Counted from the first letter of the stretch, positions 17,430 through 26,605 are shown. The stretch: 62,177 nucleotides of DNA from an uncultured Afifella sp. (GCA_947259045.1 CAMYKZ010000038.1:1-62177), one strand, 5' to 3'. Translations and numbers: made by a program. Notes: generated from the sequence alone by a model not told the origin.

Positions 17430-18548
17430 ATGGCAATTTCACCACCGTTTCGTGCCGACCATGTCGGCAGTTTGCTCCGGCCCGACAGCGTCAAGGCTGC
17501 CCGGAAGAATTTCCACGAAGACAAATCAATATCCGCGCAAGACCTTGCAGCCGCTGAGGATACGGCTATTCGCGATGTCATCAATATGCAGCAAGACGTC
17601 GGCCTGAAGGCGGTCACCGACGGCGAATTCCGCCGCTCCTGGTGGCACTATGATTTCATCGGCGCTCTGAGCGGATACGATCTGGAAGAGCGCGATGACG
17701 GCGTGCAGTTTTCCGGCGTCAAATTGCGGCCGATCTTTCCGGTGATCCGGGGAAAGCTGGATTTTCCCGAAGATCATCCGATGCTCGATCATTACCGCTT
17801 TGTCGCCGCAAACACGGATGTGTTTCCCAAGATCTCTATCCCCGGGCCAAGCTGCTGCCATTTCCGCACTGCCGCTGCCGATATCGCGCCTTCAGAATAT
17901 GCCGACCGGGACGTTCTGTTCGCCGATATTGCGGCGACCTACAAAAAGGCCGTGCAGGCGTTTTACGATGCCGGCTGCCGTTACCTGCAGATGGACGACA
18001 TTTTCTTCGCCTATCTTTGCGATCCCAAACAGCGGGCGCTGAAGGCGGAAGAAGGTTATGACCCCGACATGCTGATCGACAAATATGCCTGGATGATGCA
18101 CGAGGCGATCAAGGATCGCCCCGCAGACATGACGATCGGCATGCATATGTGCCGCGGCAATTTCCGCTCCACCCATGCTGCCGAAGGCGGTTACGATCCG
18201 GCCGCCGATGCGATCTTCAACAAGACCGGCGTCGATATCTATTTCATGGAATATGATACCGAGCGGGCAGGCGGCCTGGAGCCGCTCCGGCTTTTGCCGA
18301 AGGGTAAAAAACGCGTCCTTCCGGGTTTCATCACGACGAAGACCGGTGATCTGGAAAGCGTTGACGATCTGAAGGCCAAGTTCGACGAAGCGTCAAAATT
18401 TGCTGACATCGACCAGCTTGGCATTGCACCCCAGTGCGGTTTTGCTTCAACCGAAGAAGGCAACAATATCACCTATGACGATCAGCGCCGCAAACTGGAG
18501 CTTGTCGTCAGCACGGCCGAGCAGATCTGGGGCGGCGTCGCCAGCTGA
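17430..18548 (+). CDS. MetE C-terminal-like cobalamin-independent methyltransferase (YxjG/YxjH type)
   Basis: A 372-aa one-domain homologue of the catalytic half of methionine synthase MetE. The start is the ATG at 17430 with a GGGAG-like site. The zinc ligands are all present: His239 and Cys241 in MHMCRGN, Glu274 in YFMEYD and Cys336 in PQCGF. DGEFRRSWW near 64-72 and LQMDD near 186-190 complete the active site. Without the N-terminal MetE half it is unlikely to use polyglutamyl folate as MetE does. Members of this group are linked to transfer of methyl groups between thiols or unusual donors. It is convergent with the TPP enzyme gene and divergent from the TRAP operon. Confidence 0.85.
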   Translation: MAISPPFRADHVGSLLRPDSVKAARKNFHEDKSISAQDLAAAEDTAIRDVINMQQDVGLKAVTDGEFRRSWWHYDFIGALSGYDLEERDDGVQFSGVKLRPIFPVIRGKLDFPEDHPMLDHYRFVAANTDVFPKISIPGPSCCHFRTAAADIAPSEYADRDVLFADIAATYKKAVQAFYDAGCRYLQMDDIFFAYLCDPKQRALKAEEGYDPDMLIDKYAWMMHEAIKDRPADMTIGMHMCRGNFRSTHAAEGGYDPAADAIFNKTGVDIYFMEYDTERAGGLEPLRLLPKGKKRVLPGFITTKTGDLESVDDLKAKFDEASKFADIDQLGIAPQCGFASTEEGNNITYDDQRRKLELVVSTAEQIWGGVAS

Positions 18549-18551
18549 GGC

Positions 18552-20258
18552 CTAACCGGGCAGCGTCTTGACGTCCAGCAGCGCCAGACGGCCTCTGGCC
18601 ACGGCTGCCAGCGCTTCATCGATGGCCGCCGGCAATTCACCCGGCTTTTCGACCCGGCGCGTCCAGGCGCGGCTGGCTCCGGCCGTCATGCAGAAATCGG
18701 GCGATGGTTTGAGCGCCGTCAAAGGCATTTCGTTGGCTTTTGCCGCAAAACCGTCCGGGTAAAGCCCGGCTACCGACTGGCGCACCGCGCCCCATTCCTC
18801 GTTGTTGAGAATGATGACGAGGATCGGCAGTTGCAGCGCCTCGGCGATCTGGTGGCAGGCGGTCGGGTTGGCAAACATGTAGGAGCCGTCGCCCATTGTG
18901 GCCACGCAGATCCGGTCCGGCCTAGCCAGTTTTGCGCCCAGCGCCGCCGGGAAGGACCAGCCCAGACCGCCCGAATGCGGCTCCTGAAACCACGAGCCAT
19001 GATCGCGCCGATGCAGGGTTCCCAGAATGCTGCCGAGTTCGGAAAACACAGCGGAATCCTTGCCTTCAAGAGCATCGCTGAGACATTGGCTGATCCACGC
19101 TTTGGTGATGCCCTTTGCATTATCAGCCGCCGCCGCGTTTCGCAGTTGTCGCTGGTGTTCGCCAGAGGCATCGGCCAGTTTCTTCCGTCGTGGTTTCAAT
19201 GCCTCCGGATCGCGCGGCAGGTCCTGCATGGCGTCAATCAGGGCAGGGATCGTCAGCGCATTCTCGCCGGCAATGGAAATGTCGGAGCGGAATGTGCGTG
19301 TCGGAAAGCGGCTGAACAGCGGATCCGGGCCGATATTGATGACCCTGGCGTTCGGGTTGAGCCTGTGCTGGTCCGGCCACCAGGGCGCAAGACTGTCGAG
19401 AATGACAACCAGGTCGGCCTGCGCCAGCCAGGGGCCGGGATCGGCGCCGACATGACACGGATGATCGGTTGCAATTGCCAGATGGGTGGCCCACCAGGAG
19501 GAAACGGCAATGCCCCATTCCTGCGCCCAGCCGGCAAACGCTGCGAAGCTTTTTTCGTCTCCGGCGCCGCGTTGCGCAATGATCAGCGGGTGCCTGGCCT
19601 CTGCGATCCAGGCCGCGGCCCGTGCGATCGCTTTCGGATCCGGAGCCGCGACCGCCGGCTGCATGGATGAAGGCGCGTCCAGGTGGTCCGCGTCGACCTT
19701 CTCGCAAAGCACCTCGCGCGGCAGCGACAGATAGACCGGGCCTTTGGGCGTGGAATGCGCAATCGCATGGGCGCGGTCGAGCAGCGGGCCGACCTGCTCG
19801 GGAAATCTGAGTTCGTTCTCCCATTTGCAGGATTCGCGCACCAGAGCGGCCTGATCGCGCATTTCCTGGCCCCAGCCGATCGGCACCGTGCGCGCTCCGA
19901 ACCGGCCGCCCTCCGTTACCGGCGTGCGGCCCGACATCAACAGGACAGGGACATGTTCGCAGGCCGCGTTGATCGCTCCGATGGCGCCGTTGGCCAGCCC
20001 GACATTAGTGTGCAGCATCACCGCCTGGGCCCGTCCGCTCATCAGGTAAAACCCGTGCGCCATGCCCATCGCGGCATGTTCGTGCGGGATCACCAGCGCC
20101 TGGGGCAACTCCTGGCCACTTGCTGCAGCTTCTGCAAGCCCCTCGATGATCGGCGGGAAATCGGTTCCGGAATTGGCGAAGACATAGTCGACGCCAAGCG
20201 CCTTGAGGCGCGGGAAGATCGCGCCGCCCGCTGTGATTTTTTGTCCGGCATTCGCCAT
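18552..20258 (-). CDS. thiamine pyrophosphate-dependent enzyme (acetolactate synthase/decarboxylase family)
   Basis: A 568-aa three-domain TPP enzyme. The catalytic glutamate is Glu60 in VIPHEHAAMGMAHG. The central domain (about 200-330) looks like the degenerate FAD/DHS-like domain. The C-terminal TPP-binding motif starts at MGDGSYMF near 450 and ends with the ILNNEEWG Asn pair. It lacks a recognisable regulatory subunit gene nearby and diverges from true IlvB, so a 2-oxoacid decarboxylase or C-C lyase/ligase role is more likely than branched amino acid synthesis. It is divergent from the crotonyl-CoA reductase homologue across 256 nt. The substrate is unknown. Confidence 0.85.
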   Translation of the reverse strand: MANAGQKITAGGAIFPRLKALGVDYVFANSGTDFPPIIEGLAEAAASGQELPQALVIPHEHAAMGMAHGFYLMSGRAQAVMLHTNVGLANGAIGAINAACEHVPVLLMSGRTPVTEGGRFGARTVPIGWGQEMRDQAALVRESCKWENELRFPEQVGPLLDRAHAIAHSTPKGPVYLSLPREVLCEKVDADHLDAPSSMQPAVAAPDPKAIARAAAWIAEARHPLIIAQRGAGDEKSFAAFAGWAQEWGIAVSSWWATHLAIATDHPCHVGADPGPWLAQADLVVILDSLAPWWPDQHRLNPNARVINIGPDPLFSRFPTRTFRSDISIAGENALTIPALIDAMQDLPRDPEALKPRRKKLADASGEHQRQLRNAAAADNAKGITKAWISQCLSDALEGKDSAVFSELGSILGTLHRRDHGSWFQEPHSGGLGWSFPAALGAKLARPDRICVATMGDGSYMFANPTACHQIAEALQLPILVIILNNEEWGAVRQSVAGLYPDGFAAKANEMPLTALKPSPDFCMTAGASRAWTRRVEKPGELPAAIDEALAAVARGRLALLDVKTLPG

Positions 20259-20514
20259 GATAAAATCCTTTGCATGCCGCAGCTGGGCATTATCTGAATT
20301 AATTGGTCAACCCGCCGAATGGACATTACGTCCAGATGCAAATGGTTCGCTCCAAATCGGTTAGCAATTTCGACGGCGTTCGTCATGCCCGGCATCGGTT
20401 ATGCAATGCCTGTAGCGTGATCGGAAAATATCGCCTGTTGGCAATTCGTCATTTGCTTGCAAAAAGAGGAGTGCGGATTTTTTGCGATGCAATAGCGTCA
20501 GGAGGGAGACCCCG
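20259..20514. promoter_or_regulatory. divergent intergenic region, probable promoters
   Basis: This 256-nt gap separates the TPP enzyme (minus) from the crotonyl-CoA reductase homologue (plus). It is less GC-rich than its flanks. It contains ATTGGT at 20302-20307, the same half-site as the GntR-type palindromes upstream of 22748, but no second arm at the right distance. No other signal was found except a GGAGGGAG ribosome site at 20501-20508 for the plus-strand gene. Confidence 0.35.
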
Positions 20515-21759
20515 ATGAGCGAAGTCAAGGAACTCTACGATCTCGGAGAGATGCCGCCGCTTGGCACCGTGCCGGCGAAGATGCATGCCTTCACGGTCCG
20601 GCAGGACCGGTTCGGCGAACCCAGTGACGCCTGGCAGCGCGAGGTGATCGATACGCCGGAGATCGGCCCAAAGGATGTGCTCGTCTATGTCATGGCGTCG
20701 GGCATCAACTACAACAATGTCTGGGCAGCGCTCGGCTATCCGGTCGATGTCATTGCCGACCGCCAGAAAAAGGGCGAGCCGGAGGATTTTCACGCCGGCG
20801 GCTCTGACGCATCGGGAATTGTCTGGGCTGTTGGTTCAGACGTGAGCGACGTTAAGATCGGCGACGAAATTGTCGTTCATTCAGGCTGGTGGGAGCCGGA
20901 TGATCCCTGGGTGCTCTCAGGCAGGGATCCGATGCTGGCGCCGAGCGTGCGCATCTGGGGATACCAGACCAATTACGGGTCGTATTGCCAGTTCGCACGG
21001 GCCCAGTCGCATCAGATCAAGACCAAGCCGAAGCACCTGACCTGGGAACAGGCCGGCTGTTACATGCTGTGTGCGTCCACCGCCTATCGCCAGCTGATGG
21101 GCTGGGCGCCGAACGTCGTGCAGGAGGGCGATGCCGTTCTTGTCTGGGGTGCGGCCGGCGGCCTTGGCGCCATGGCATTGCAGATTGTCTCTGCACTCGG
21201 TGGCAAACCGGTTGCGGTGATTTCAGACGAAGACAAGCGCCAGTTCTGTCTCGACAAGGGCGCCGTCGGCGTCATCAACCGCAAGCAATTCAGCCATTGG
21301 GGCCGGATGCCCGACACGGCCAGCCCGGAATGGAAAGACTGGATGGGCGGCGCCCGCGCCTTCGGCAAGGCGATCTGGGATGCGCTGGGTGAACGCAGGA
21401 ATCCGCGGATCGTCTTTGAACATCCCGGTGAAGCAACCCTGCCAACCTCCGGTTTTGTCTGCGATACCGGCGGCATGGTGGTGATCTGCGCCGGCACGAG
21501 CGGCTACAACATCACGATGGATCTGCGCTATCACTGGATGATGCAAAAACGCCTGCAGGGATCCCATCTGGCCAATGACGATCAGGCGGAGGCCGTCAAC
21601 GAACTGGTCATCGCAGGCAAGGTCGATCCGTGCCTTTCGGGCACCTATTCCTTCGACGAGATAGGCCACGCTCACCAGTTGATGCATGAAAACAGGCATC
21701 CCTACGGCAATATGGCCTGCCTGGTGAATGCGACGGAGACCGGTCAGGGCGCATCATAG
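20515..21759 (+). CDS. crotonyl-CoA carboxylase/reductase-like MDR-family protein
   Basis: A 414-aa medium-chain dehydrogenase/reductase of the crotonyl-CoA carboxylase/reductase (CCR) group, from ATG 20515 with GGAGGGAG upstream. Recognisable blocks are [15 protein letters not shown] near 60-74, [15 protein letters not shown] near 94-108, [13 protein letters not shown] near 148-160, [23 protein letters not shown] for NADPH binding, and [14 protein letters not shown] near the end. CCRs normally have WG(Y/F)ET; here Gln151 replaces that glutamate, which I recall as part of the CO2-handling pocket. It may be a non-carboxylating or altered-substrate enoyl-CoA reductase. It is convergent with the GntR gene. 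Confidence 0.82.
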   Translation: MSEVKELYDLGEMPPLGTVPAKMHAFTVRQDRFGEPSDAWQREVIDTPEIGPKDVLVYVMASGINYNNVWAALGYPVDVIADRQKKGEPEDFHAGGSDASGIVWAVGSDVSDVKIGDEIVVHSGWWEPDDPWVLSGRDPMLAPSVRIWGYQTNYGSYCQFARAQSHQIKTKPKHLTWEQAGCYMLCASTAYRQLMGWAPNVVQEGDAVLVWGAAGGLGAMALQIVSALGGKPVAVISDEDKRQFCLDKGAVGVINRKQFSHWGRMPDTASPEWKDWMGGARAFGKAIWDALGERRNPRIVFEHPGEATLPTSGFVCDTGGMVVICAGTSGYNITMDLRYHWMMQKRLQGSHLANDDQAEAVNELVIAGKVDPCLSGTYSFDEIGHAHQLMHENRHPYGNMACLVNATETGQGAS

Positions 21760-21788
21760 TTGGCACCATGTTCCGGCTTCGGGCCAGA

Positions 21789-22472
21789 TCATGAATTAAG
21801 CGATGCAAGCACCCGGTCGCGGACGGTTCGCAGATGCTGCCGCATGCAATTTGCGGCAAGATCCGGATCCCGGCGTTCGACCGCGCTCATGATGGCGTCA
21901 TGCTCGCGAAAACTGGCATGATCCATGGGTGGCAGTTTCGTTGATCGAAGCTGCCCCCATGTGGTCGAGCGGCGCACTGCATTCAATGTGTCGAACAGAC
22001 TGACCAGCAGCTGGTTGCGGGTCGCTGAGGCAATCGCCCGGTGGAACTTGTTGTCCCATGCTTCATAGGTTCGCCATTCTTTGGCCGCCCGGCAATTGCG
22101 GCCGCAATTTCGCATCTCGCCGAAGTCGGTTTTTGTCGCATGGATCGCCGCCAGCCTGGCAAGCTGCGGCTCGATGGCGAGCCGGGCTTCCATCACTTCG
22201 GCCGGCCTGGTCTGGCCGCTGAGATATTCAACATCATCAAGATTGAGAACCGGTCGTGAGCCGATAAAGGTTCCGCGCCCGACATGGCGCCATATCTGCC
22301 CTTCCGCTTCAAGCACGGCCAGCGCCTTGCGCAGTTCCGCCCGGGTCATCTTCAGTTGCCGGCAAAGCTGGCGCTCCGGCGGCAGCCGCAGATTGAGCGA
22401 CAGTTTTTGGCTGGCGAGAAACTCGCGCAGAACTCCAAGCGCAGAGTCCAAGACTTCATTTTGTGCAACCAT
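21789..22472 (-). CDS. GntR-family (FadR-type) transcriptional regulator
   Basis: A 227-aa regulator; the ATG at 22472 is chosen because the longer frame upstream runs through the operator region and lacks family sequence. The winged helix-turn-helix is near residues 20-75 (LPPERQLCRQLKMTRAELRK, then LEAEGQIWRHVGRGTF). The C-terminal FCD domain has the metal-binding style pattern EARLAIEPQLARLA, WDNKFHRAIA and FREHDAIMSAV with EHDAI histidine. Two copies of an AACCAAT-N6-ATTGGTT palindrome lie just upstream, implying autoregulation and control of the divergent FAH gene and perhaps the ABC operon beyond it. Confidence 0.9.
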   Translation of the reverse strand: MVAQNEVLDSALGVLREFLASQKLSLNLRLPPERQLCRQLKMTRAELRKALAVLEAEGQIWRHVGRGTFIGSRPVLNLDDVEYLSGQTRPAEVMEARLAIEPQLARLAAIHATKTDFGEMRNCGRNCRAAKEWRTYEAWDNKFHRAIASATRNQLLVSLFDTLNAVRRSTTWGQLRSTKLPPMDHASFREHDAIMSAVERRDPDLAANCMRQHLRTVRDRVLASLNS

Positions 22473-22477
22473 TATAA

Positions 22478-22497
22478 AACCAATTTTATCATTGGGT
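22478..22497. promoter_or_regulatory. candidate GntR operator, proximal site
   Basis: AACCAAT, six bases, ATTGGGT. This matches the distal site in arm length, spacing and 13 of 14 arm positions. It lies 5 nt before the ATG of the GntR gene on the minus strand, where bound protein would block its transcription or translation start. The assignment to this regulator is inferred from position. Confidence 0.55.
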
Positions 22498-22584
22498 CGA
22501 GAAGGTGGGTTTTTCGACACTGAAATCCCTAGTATCTTGACTGAAACAAGGCGGTGTGTGCAAGGCTGATTTGGTAATGTAATA

Positions 22585-22604
22585 AACCAATATCTGAATT
22601 GGTT
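22585..22604. promoter_or_regulatory. candidate GntR operator, distal site
   Basis: AACCAAT, six bases, ATTGGTT: a perfect 7-bp inverted repeat. It is 112 nt upstream of the GntR start and 143 nt upstream of the divergent FAH-family gene. The centre is 107 nt from the proximal site, which would allow looping. FadR-family proteins usually bind TGGT-centred inverted repeats, consistent with the ATTGGT arm. Confidence 0.6.
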
Positions 22605-22747
22605 GAGAGTTGGTTTGAAGCAGGCCGCAATATGGGAGCGTATGCGAAAGCAGCGGGAATACCGCGCTGCGAAGCAGACCTGATCATCGCAGAAATGACA
22701 CATGTCCGGATTTCGAGATCCGGCAGATAACAAGGAATTGAGCCGTC

Positions 22748-23746
22748 ATGCGGTTTATGACTGTCCGCTCCGACAAGACGGAAAAGCCGGCTCTGCGGCT
22801 TGATGACAGCCGGGTTCTGAGCCTGCCGGAAGCCTTTGCGCTGGCGGGGCGGCTCGGCATGATTGAACCAGGCCCGGCGCCCGAGAGCATGCTGGATGTG
22901 ATTTCCGGCGGCGAACCGATGCTGGCAAATTGTCTTGTGTTGCATAAAGCGGCAGCAGGCGGGGATTTGCGGCCTGCGTGTCTCCCGGACGGCAGTTTTT
23001 CCATCCTGGCGCCAATCCCGCGTCCGGCCAAAAACGTCTTCTGCGTCGGCAAGAATTACGCTGACCATGTGTCGGAAGGTGCGCGGGCCCAGAAGATCGA
23101 TGCCGGACTGCCGGAGTTTCCGGTCTATTTCACCAAGCCGCCGACATCCGTTATCGGTCCGGACGGCCAGGTTCGGCTGGACCGGCAGGTCTCACCAAAT
23201 ATGGATTATGAAGTCGAGCTGGCCGTCATCATCGGCCGGGCCGGCCGCGATATTCCGGCCAGCCGCGCGATAGAGCATATTTTCGGTTTCACAATTCTCA
23301 ACGACATTTCAGCCCGCGACGTTCAGCGCCGCCATGGCGGCCAGTTCTTCAAGGGCAAGGGGCTGGATACGTCATGCCCGATGGGCCCGGTAATCGTCAC
23401 GCTGGACGAGTTGCCGAATTTTGAATCGCTTTCCATTCGTTTGCTGGTGAACGGCGAATTGCGCCAGGACGGCAATACGGCAGACATGATTTTCCCGATC
23501 GCCGAACAGATTGAATCGCTTTCAGCCGGAATGACCCTGGAACCTGGTGATATACTGGCGACCGGCACGCCGTCCGGTGTCGGTTACGCCATGGACCCGC
23601 CGCGCTTTCTGGCTCACGGCGACCGTGTGACCTGCGAAATCGAAGGCATCGGCTCACTGACCAACATCATGGCCGATGTCGAAATGGCCGATATCGAAAT
23701 GGACGGTTCTAAGGAGGGTCGGACGGTCGCGTCAACGCCGGTTTAG
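22748..23746 (+). CDS. fumarylacetoacetate hydrolase (FAH) family protein, long form
   Basis: A 332-aa FAH-fold protein with the extra N-terminal domain (about 1-90) seen in 2-keto-4-pentenoate hydratase/UGL-type members. The core has NVFCVGKNYADH near 95, MDYEVELAVIIGR near 150 with metal-binding glutamates, LNDISARDVQRRHGGQFFKGKGLDTSCPMGP-type sequence from about 183, and GDILATGTPSGVGYAMDPPRFL near 262. The last feature is typical of acylpyruvase/2,4-diketo-3-deoxysugar-acid hydrolases. The C-terminal about 30 residues are unusual and polar. It is the first gene after the GntR operators and upstream of an ABC importer. Confidence 0.9.
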   Translation: MRFMTVRSDKTEKPALRLDDSRVLSLPEAFALAGRLGMIEPGPAPESMLDVISGGEPMLANCLVLHKAAAGGDLRPACLPDGSFSILAPIPRPAKNVFCVGKNYADHVSEGARAQKIDAGLPEFPVYFTKPPTSVIGPDGQVRLDRQVSPNMDYEVELAVIIGRAGRDIPASRAIEHIFGFTILNDISARDVQRRHGGQFFKGKGLDTSCPMGPVIVTLDELPNFESLSIRLLVNGELRQDGNTADMIFPIAEQIESLSAGMTLEPGDILATGTPSGVGYAMDPPRFLAHGDRVTCEIEGIGSLTNIMADVEMADIEMDGSKEGRTVASTPV

Positions 23747-23773
23747 CAGTGCTGGCTGACCGGCCAGCGCTGC
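23746..23773 (+). terminator. strong hairpin after the FAH-family gene, no U-tract
   Basis: GCAGTGCTGGC pairs with GCCAGCGCTGC (11 bp with one G-U) across a 6-nt loop, beginning on the last base of the FAH stop codon. It is followed by AAGAAGATC, not by a T-run. It therefore looks more like an mRNA-end stabiliser or a weak attenuator ahead of the binding-protein gene than a classical intrinsic terminator. Confidence 0.4.
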
Positions 23774-23869
23774 AAGAAGATCAAGTTTCGCACACCCCCG
23801 GCAGGCATGGGTTGTGCGATCAGACTGGTCGGTTTGATCAGTGAATGAATGCCTGTTTGGGAGGACACA

Positions 23870-24874
23870 ATGAACATTCTATCGAAATTCACGTTAACCG
23901 GTGCGGCCGCTGTCGCTGCGCTGGTTGTGGGTCTGTCGGCGGCACCCGTCGCGGCCCAGGAAAAAGGCTCCATGCACGTTGCATTCGGCGATGTGCCCGG
24001 CGGTGAAATGGTCAACTTCATGATCGCCGTGGCGCGCGCGGAAGAACGCGGCGTCAAGGTCAAGACCAGTTTCCTGCAATCGGAAGAAATCGCCGCCCAG
24101 GCAATTGTCAGCGGTCAGGCCGATATCGGTGTCGGCACACCCTATGCGCTGATCCAGAAGGTCAACGCGCCGATCCGCATGTTCTACCAACTCGCGCAAT
24201 TGCGTTTTTATCCTGTCGTCAACAACGAGTTCTACAAGGAATGGAAAGACCTTGATGGCGCCGACATTGCGGTGCACGGCCGCGGCTCGGGAACCGAGGC
24301 GATCATGTATCTGATGGCCAAGGAAAACGGCATCAAGTTCAATTCGGTCTCTTATGTGCCCGGCTCCGGCGTTCGCGCAGGCGCGCTTCTGCAGGGCCGT
24401 ATCAAGGCATCGATTGTCGATTATGAGCGCAAGCGCCTGCTGGAACGGGAAGCACCGGGGAAATTCACCTTCCTGCCGCTGCCCGATATCCAGGCAACGG
24501 ATGAAGCGCTCTATGCCAACGCCAACTGGCTCAAGGAAGAAAAGGTGGCGGTGAACATTCTGCTTGAGGAACTGGTCAATACCTGGCGGGAAATCAACAA
24601 GGATCCGAACGCCGTGGTCGCGTTGCGCAAGAAGTACAATGTGCTGCCCGATCTGGAGCAGGAAGAGGTTGACGAATTGCTGCCGGCCTTCACCCAGGGC
24701 GTGGAGATCGATCTGTTTCCTGACAATGGCGGCGGCGCCGATTCGGTCAAGGAAGATTTCACCTTCTACACGACAGCCGGTTCGCTTGAGGGCGACCCGA
24801 ACACCTTGAAGGTTGAGGATTACTGGTATCTCGATCCGCTGAACACCGCTCTCGACAAACTCGGCCGGATGTAA
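23870..24874 (+). CDS. ABC transporter substrate-binding protein, NitT/TauT type
   Basis: A 334-aa periplasmic protein from ATG 23870, with GGGAGGA upstream. The signal peptide runs through a hydrophobic AAAVAALVVGLSAAPVAAQ with cleavage after VAAQ or AQE. The mature part shows FLQSEEIAAQAIVSGQADIGVG, LDGADIAVHGRGSGTEAI and an ALLQGRIKASIVDYE block, a layout close to NMT1/TauA-like proteins. It is followed by permease, ATPase and a second permease, so the importer has a heteromeric membrane part. The ligand is unknown but probably feeds the neighbouring Ldh and FAH enzymes. Confidence 0.88.
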   Translation: MNILSKFTLTGAAAVAALVVGLSAAPVAAQEKGSMHVAFGDVPGGEMVNFMIAVARAEERGVKVKTSFLQSEEIAAQAIVSGQADIGVGTPYALIQKVNAPIRMFYQLAQLRFYPVVNNEFYKEWKDLDGADIAVHGRGSGTEAIMYLMAKENGIKFNSVSYVPGSGVRAGALLQGRIKASIVDYERKRLLEREAPGKFTFLPLPDIQATDEALYANANWLKEEKVAVNILLEELVNTWREINKDPNAVVALRKKYNVLPDLEQEEVDELLPAFTQGVEIDLFPDNGGGADSVKEDFTFYTTAGSLEGDPNTLKVEDYWYLDPLNTALDKLGRM

Positions 24875-24977
24875 TCTGACGGCTCCCGATAGCCGGAAAA
24901 GATTGAGACTGGCGGTGCCCGCCCCAATGCAGGACGGGCGCCGCCAACCTGAAAACGACGCATTCAAGGGAAAGCCG

Positions 24978-25790
24978 ATGACGTCGACGACCACATCCGA
25001 ACCGATTGCACATGACAAAAAGCGACTGCTTCTCGGCATGAACGCCGTATTCTTCTATCGGCTATTGTCGGTGATTGCTCTGTTCGCAATCTGGCAGATT
25101 GCCGGTCTCATCCCGATCAGCCCGGCCTTCCCGACATTCACATCGACCATGGCCGCGTTTTTCGAAATGGTTATCGACGGGCGAATGACCGCCGCTTATG
25201 TCGAAACGCTGAAACCGTTGCTTATCGGCGTCGGGATTTCGGCAACGTTCGGCATCGTGCTTGGTGTCGGCATGGGCCTGAACCGCATGTTCCAATGGTT
25301 CTGGGAACCGATCTTCGTCGTGCTTCAGGCCGCACCCGTTGCAGCGCTCATTCCGCTGATCACCTATGTTTACGGACTTGGACTCGCCGCCAAGGTTGTT
25401 GCAGTGATTATCCTGGCGCTGCCGATTATCGTGCTGAATTCCTACAAAGCGGTGCGCAACGCCAGCCCGACCCTTGTTCAAATGTGTGTTTCTTTTCAGG
25501 GGACACGGTTGCAGCAGGTCTGGAAAGTGATCATCCCCAATGCCAGCCCGGTGATCTTTGCCGGTCTCCGCTTGGGAGTCGCCGCAGGATTTATTGGCGT
25601 CATTCTGGCCGAACTGCTGATCACGCCGACCGGCGTAGGAGACCTGATCACATTTAACCGCTCGCGCGCCCAATATTCAGAAATGTATGCCGCCGTATTT
25701 TCCGTCATCGCGTTTTCCGCAATATCGGTCGGAATGCTGCAAAAGGCGGAAGTCCGGTTTTTCCGGCCAGAGAAAAAGAAGGGAATATGA
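24978..25790 (+). CDS. ABC transporter permease, NitT/TauT type
   Basis: A 270-aa inner-membrane protein from ATG 24978, chosen over a longer frame because the extra residues are uncharacteristic and AAGGGAAAG precedes this ATG. It has about six helices, the first at LLSVIALFAIWQIAGLIP, and the ATPase-docking EAA loop near MCVSFQGTRLQQVWKVIIPNA. It overlaps the ATPase start by 4 nt (ATGA). It pairs with the second permease downstream. Confidence 0.9.
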   Translation: MTSTTTSEPIAHDKKRLLLGMNAVFFYRLLSVIALFAIWQIAGLIPISPAFPTFTSTMAAFFEMVIDGRMTAAYVETLKPLLIGVGISATFGIVLGVGMGLNRMFQWFWEPIFVVLQAAPVAALIPLITYVYGLGLAAKVVAVIILALPIIVLNSYKAVRNASPTLVQMCVSFQGTRLQQVWKVIIPNASPVIFAGLRLGVAAGFIGVILAELLITPTGVGDLITFNRSRAQYSEMYAAVFSVIAFSAISVGMLQKAEVRFFRPEKKKGI

Positions 25791-26590
25791 TGATGTCGCT
25801 TGCGATGGCAGAGACGGATCATGCTGATACCATTGACAATATTGTCGAGGTTCGCGGGATTACCAAATATTACGGCAGCGATATTCATGCGCTCGACGCG
25901 GTTGACCTGGGCTTTCCGACCGGCCAGATGACCACGCTGCTGGGGCCAAGCGGCTGCGGCAAGACGACCTTGCTGAAGATCATCGCAGGTCTGCTCGAAC
26001 CGTCTGCCGGCGACGTGCTCGTCAAGGGCAAAAAGGTCACCGGGCCGGGGCCGGAGCGCGCATTCGTTTTCCAGGATTTCGCCTTGCTGCCCTGGGCCAC
26101 AGTGCTGCGCAATGTCGCTTTCGGGCTGGAACTGCGCGGCGATGCCCGCGACGGGCGCGAGGACAAGGCGCGGCATTATATTGCCGAGGTTGGGCTGACC
26201 GGTTTCGAAGACAAATATCCGCACGAGCTGTCCGGCGGCATGCGCCAGCGGGTCGGGCTCGCCCGCGCGCTTGCCGTAGACGCCGATGTGCTTTTGATGG
26301 ATGAGCCGTTTTCCGCCGTCGACGAACAGACGCGGCGAAAATTCCAGGAAGATCTTCTTCATCTGCTTGGCGCGGAAAAGAAGACGGTGATTTTTGTTAC
26401 GCACTCCATTGAGGAGGCGGTCTATGTCTCCGACCAGATCGTGTTGCTGTCGCCGCGTCCGGGCCGTATCCATTCCACCATCCGCCCGGAGGTGGACCGC
26501 AACGTCAGCCCCGACGATATCAGGCGAGAAAAGAATTATCTCGATACGGTGGAAGAGATCTGGGTCACTCTTCGGAAATATCTGGATTAA
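25787..26590 (+). CDS. ABC transporter ATP-binding protein, NitT/TauT type
   Basis: A complete 267-aa ATPase: Walker A GPSGCGKTT near 63-71, Q-loop FQDFALLPW, signature LSGGMRQRV near 147, Walker B VLLMDEP and H-loop FVTHSIEEAVY. Three closely spaced ATGs make the exact start uncertain by a few codons; the first overlaps the permease stop. It is the intact reference against which the deletion in the ATPase at 2359-3061 can be measured. It energises uptake with the two flanking permeases. Confidence 0.93.
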   Translation: MMMSLAMAETDHADTIDNIVEVRGITKYYGSDIHALDAVDLGFPTGQMTTLLGPSGCGKTTLLKIIAGLLEPSAGDVLVKGKKVTGPGPERAFVFQDFALLPWATVLRNVAFGLELRGDARDGREDKARHYIAEVGLTGFEDKYPHELSGGMRQRVGLARALAVDADVLLMDEPFSAVDEQTRRKFQEDLLHLLGAEKKTVIFVTHSIEEAVYVSDQIVLLSPRPGRIHSTIRPEVDRNVSPDDIRREKNYLDTVEEIWVTLRKYLD

Positions 26591-26605
26591 AGCGGGGAGC
26601 GAACG

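Noticed and set aside
20291..20310. Third GntR operator upstream of the crotonyl-CoA reductase homologue
   Set aside because: Only one ATTGGT arm is present. The bases at the expected position of the other arm match in 2 of 7.
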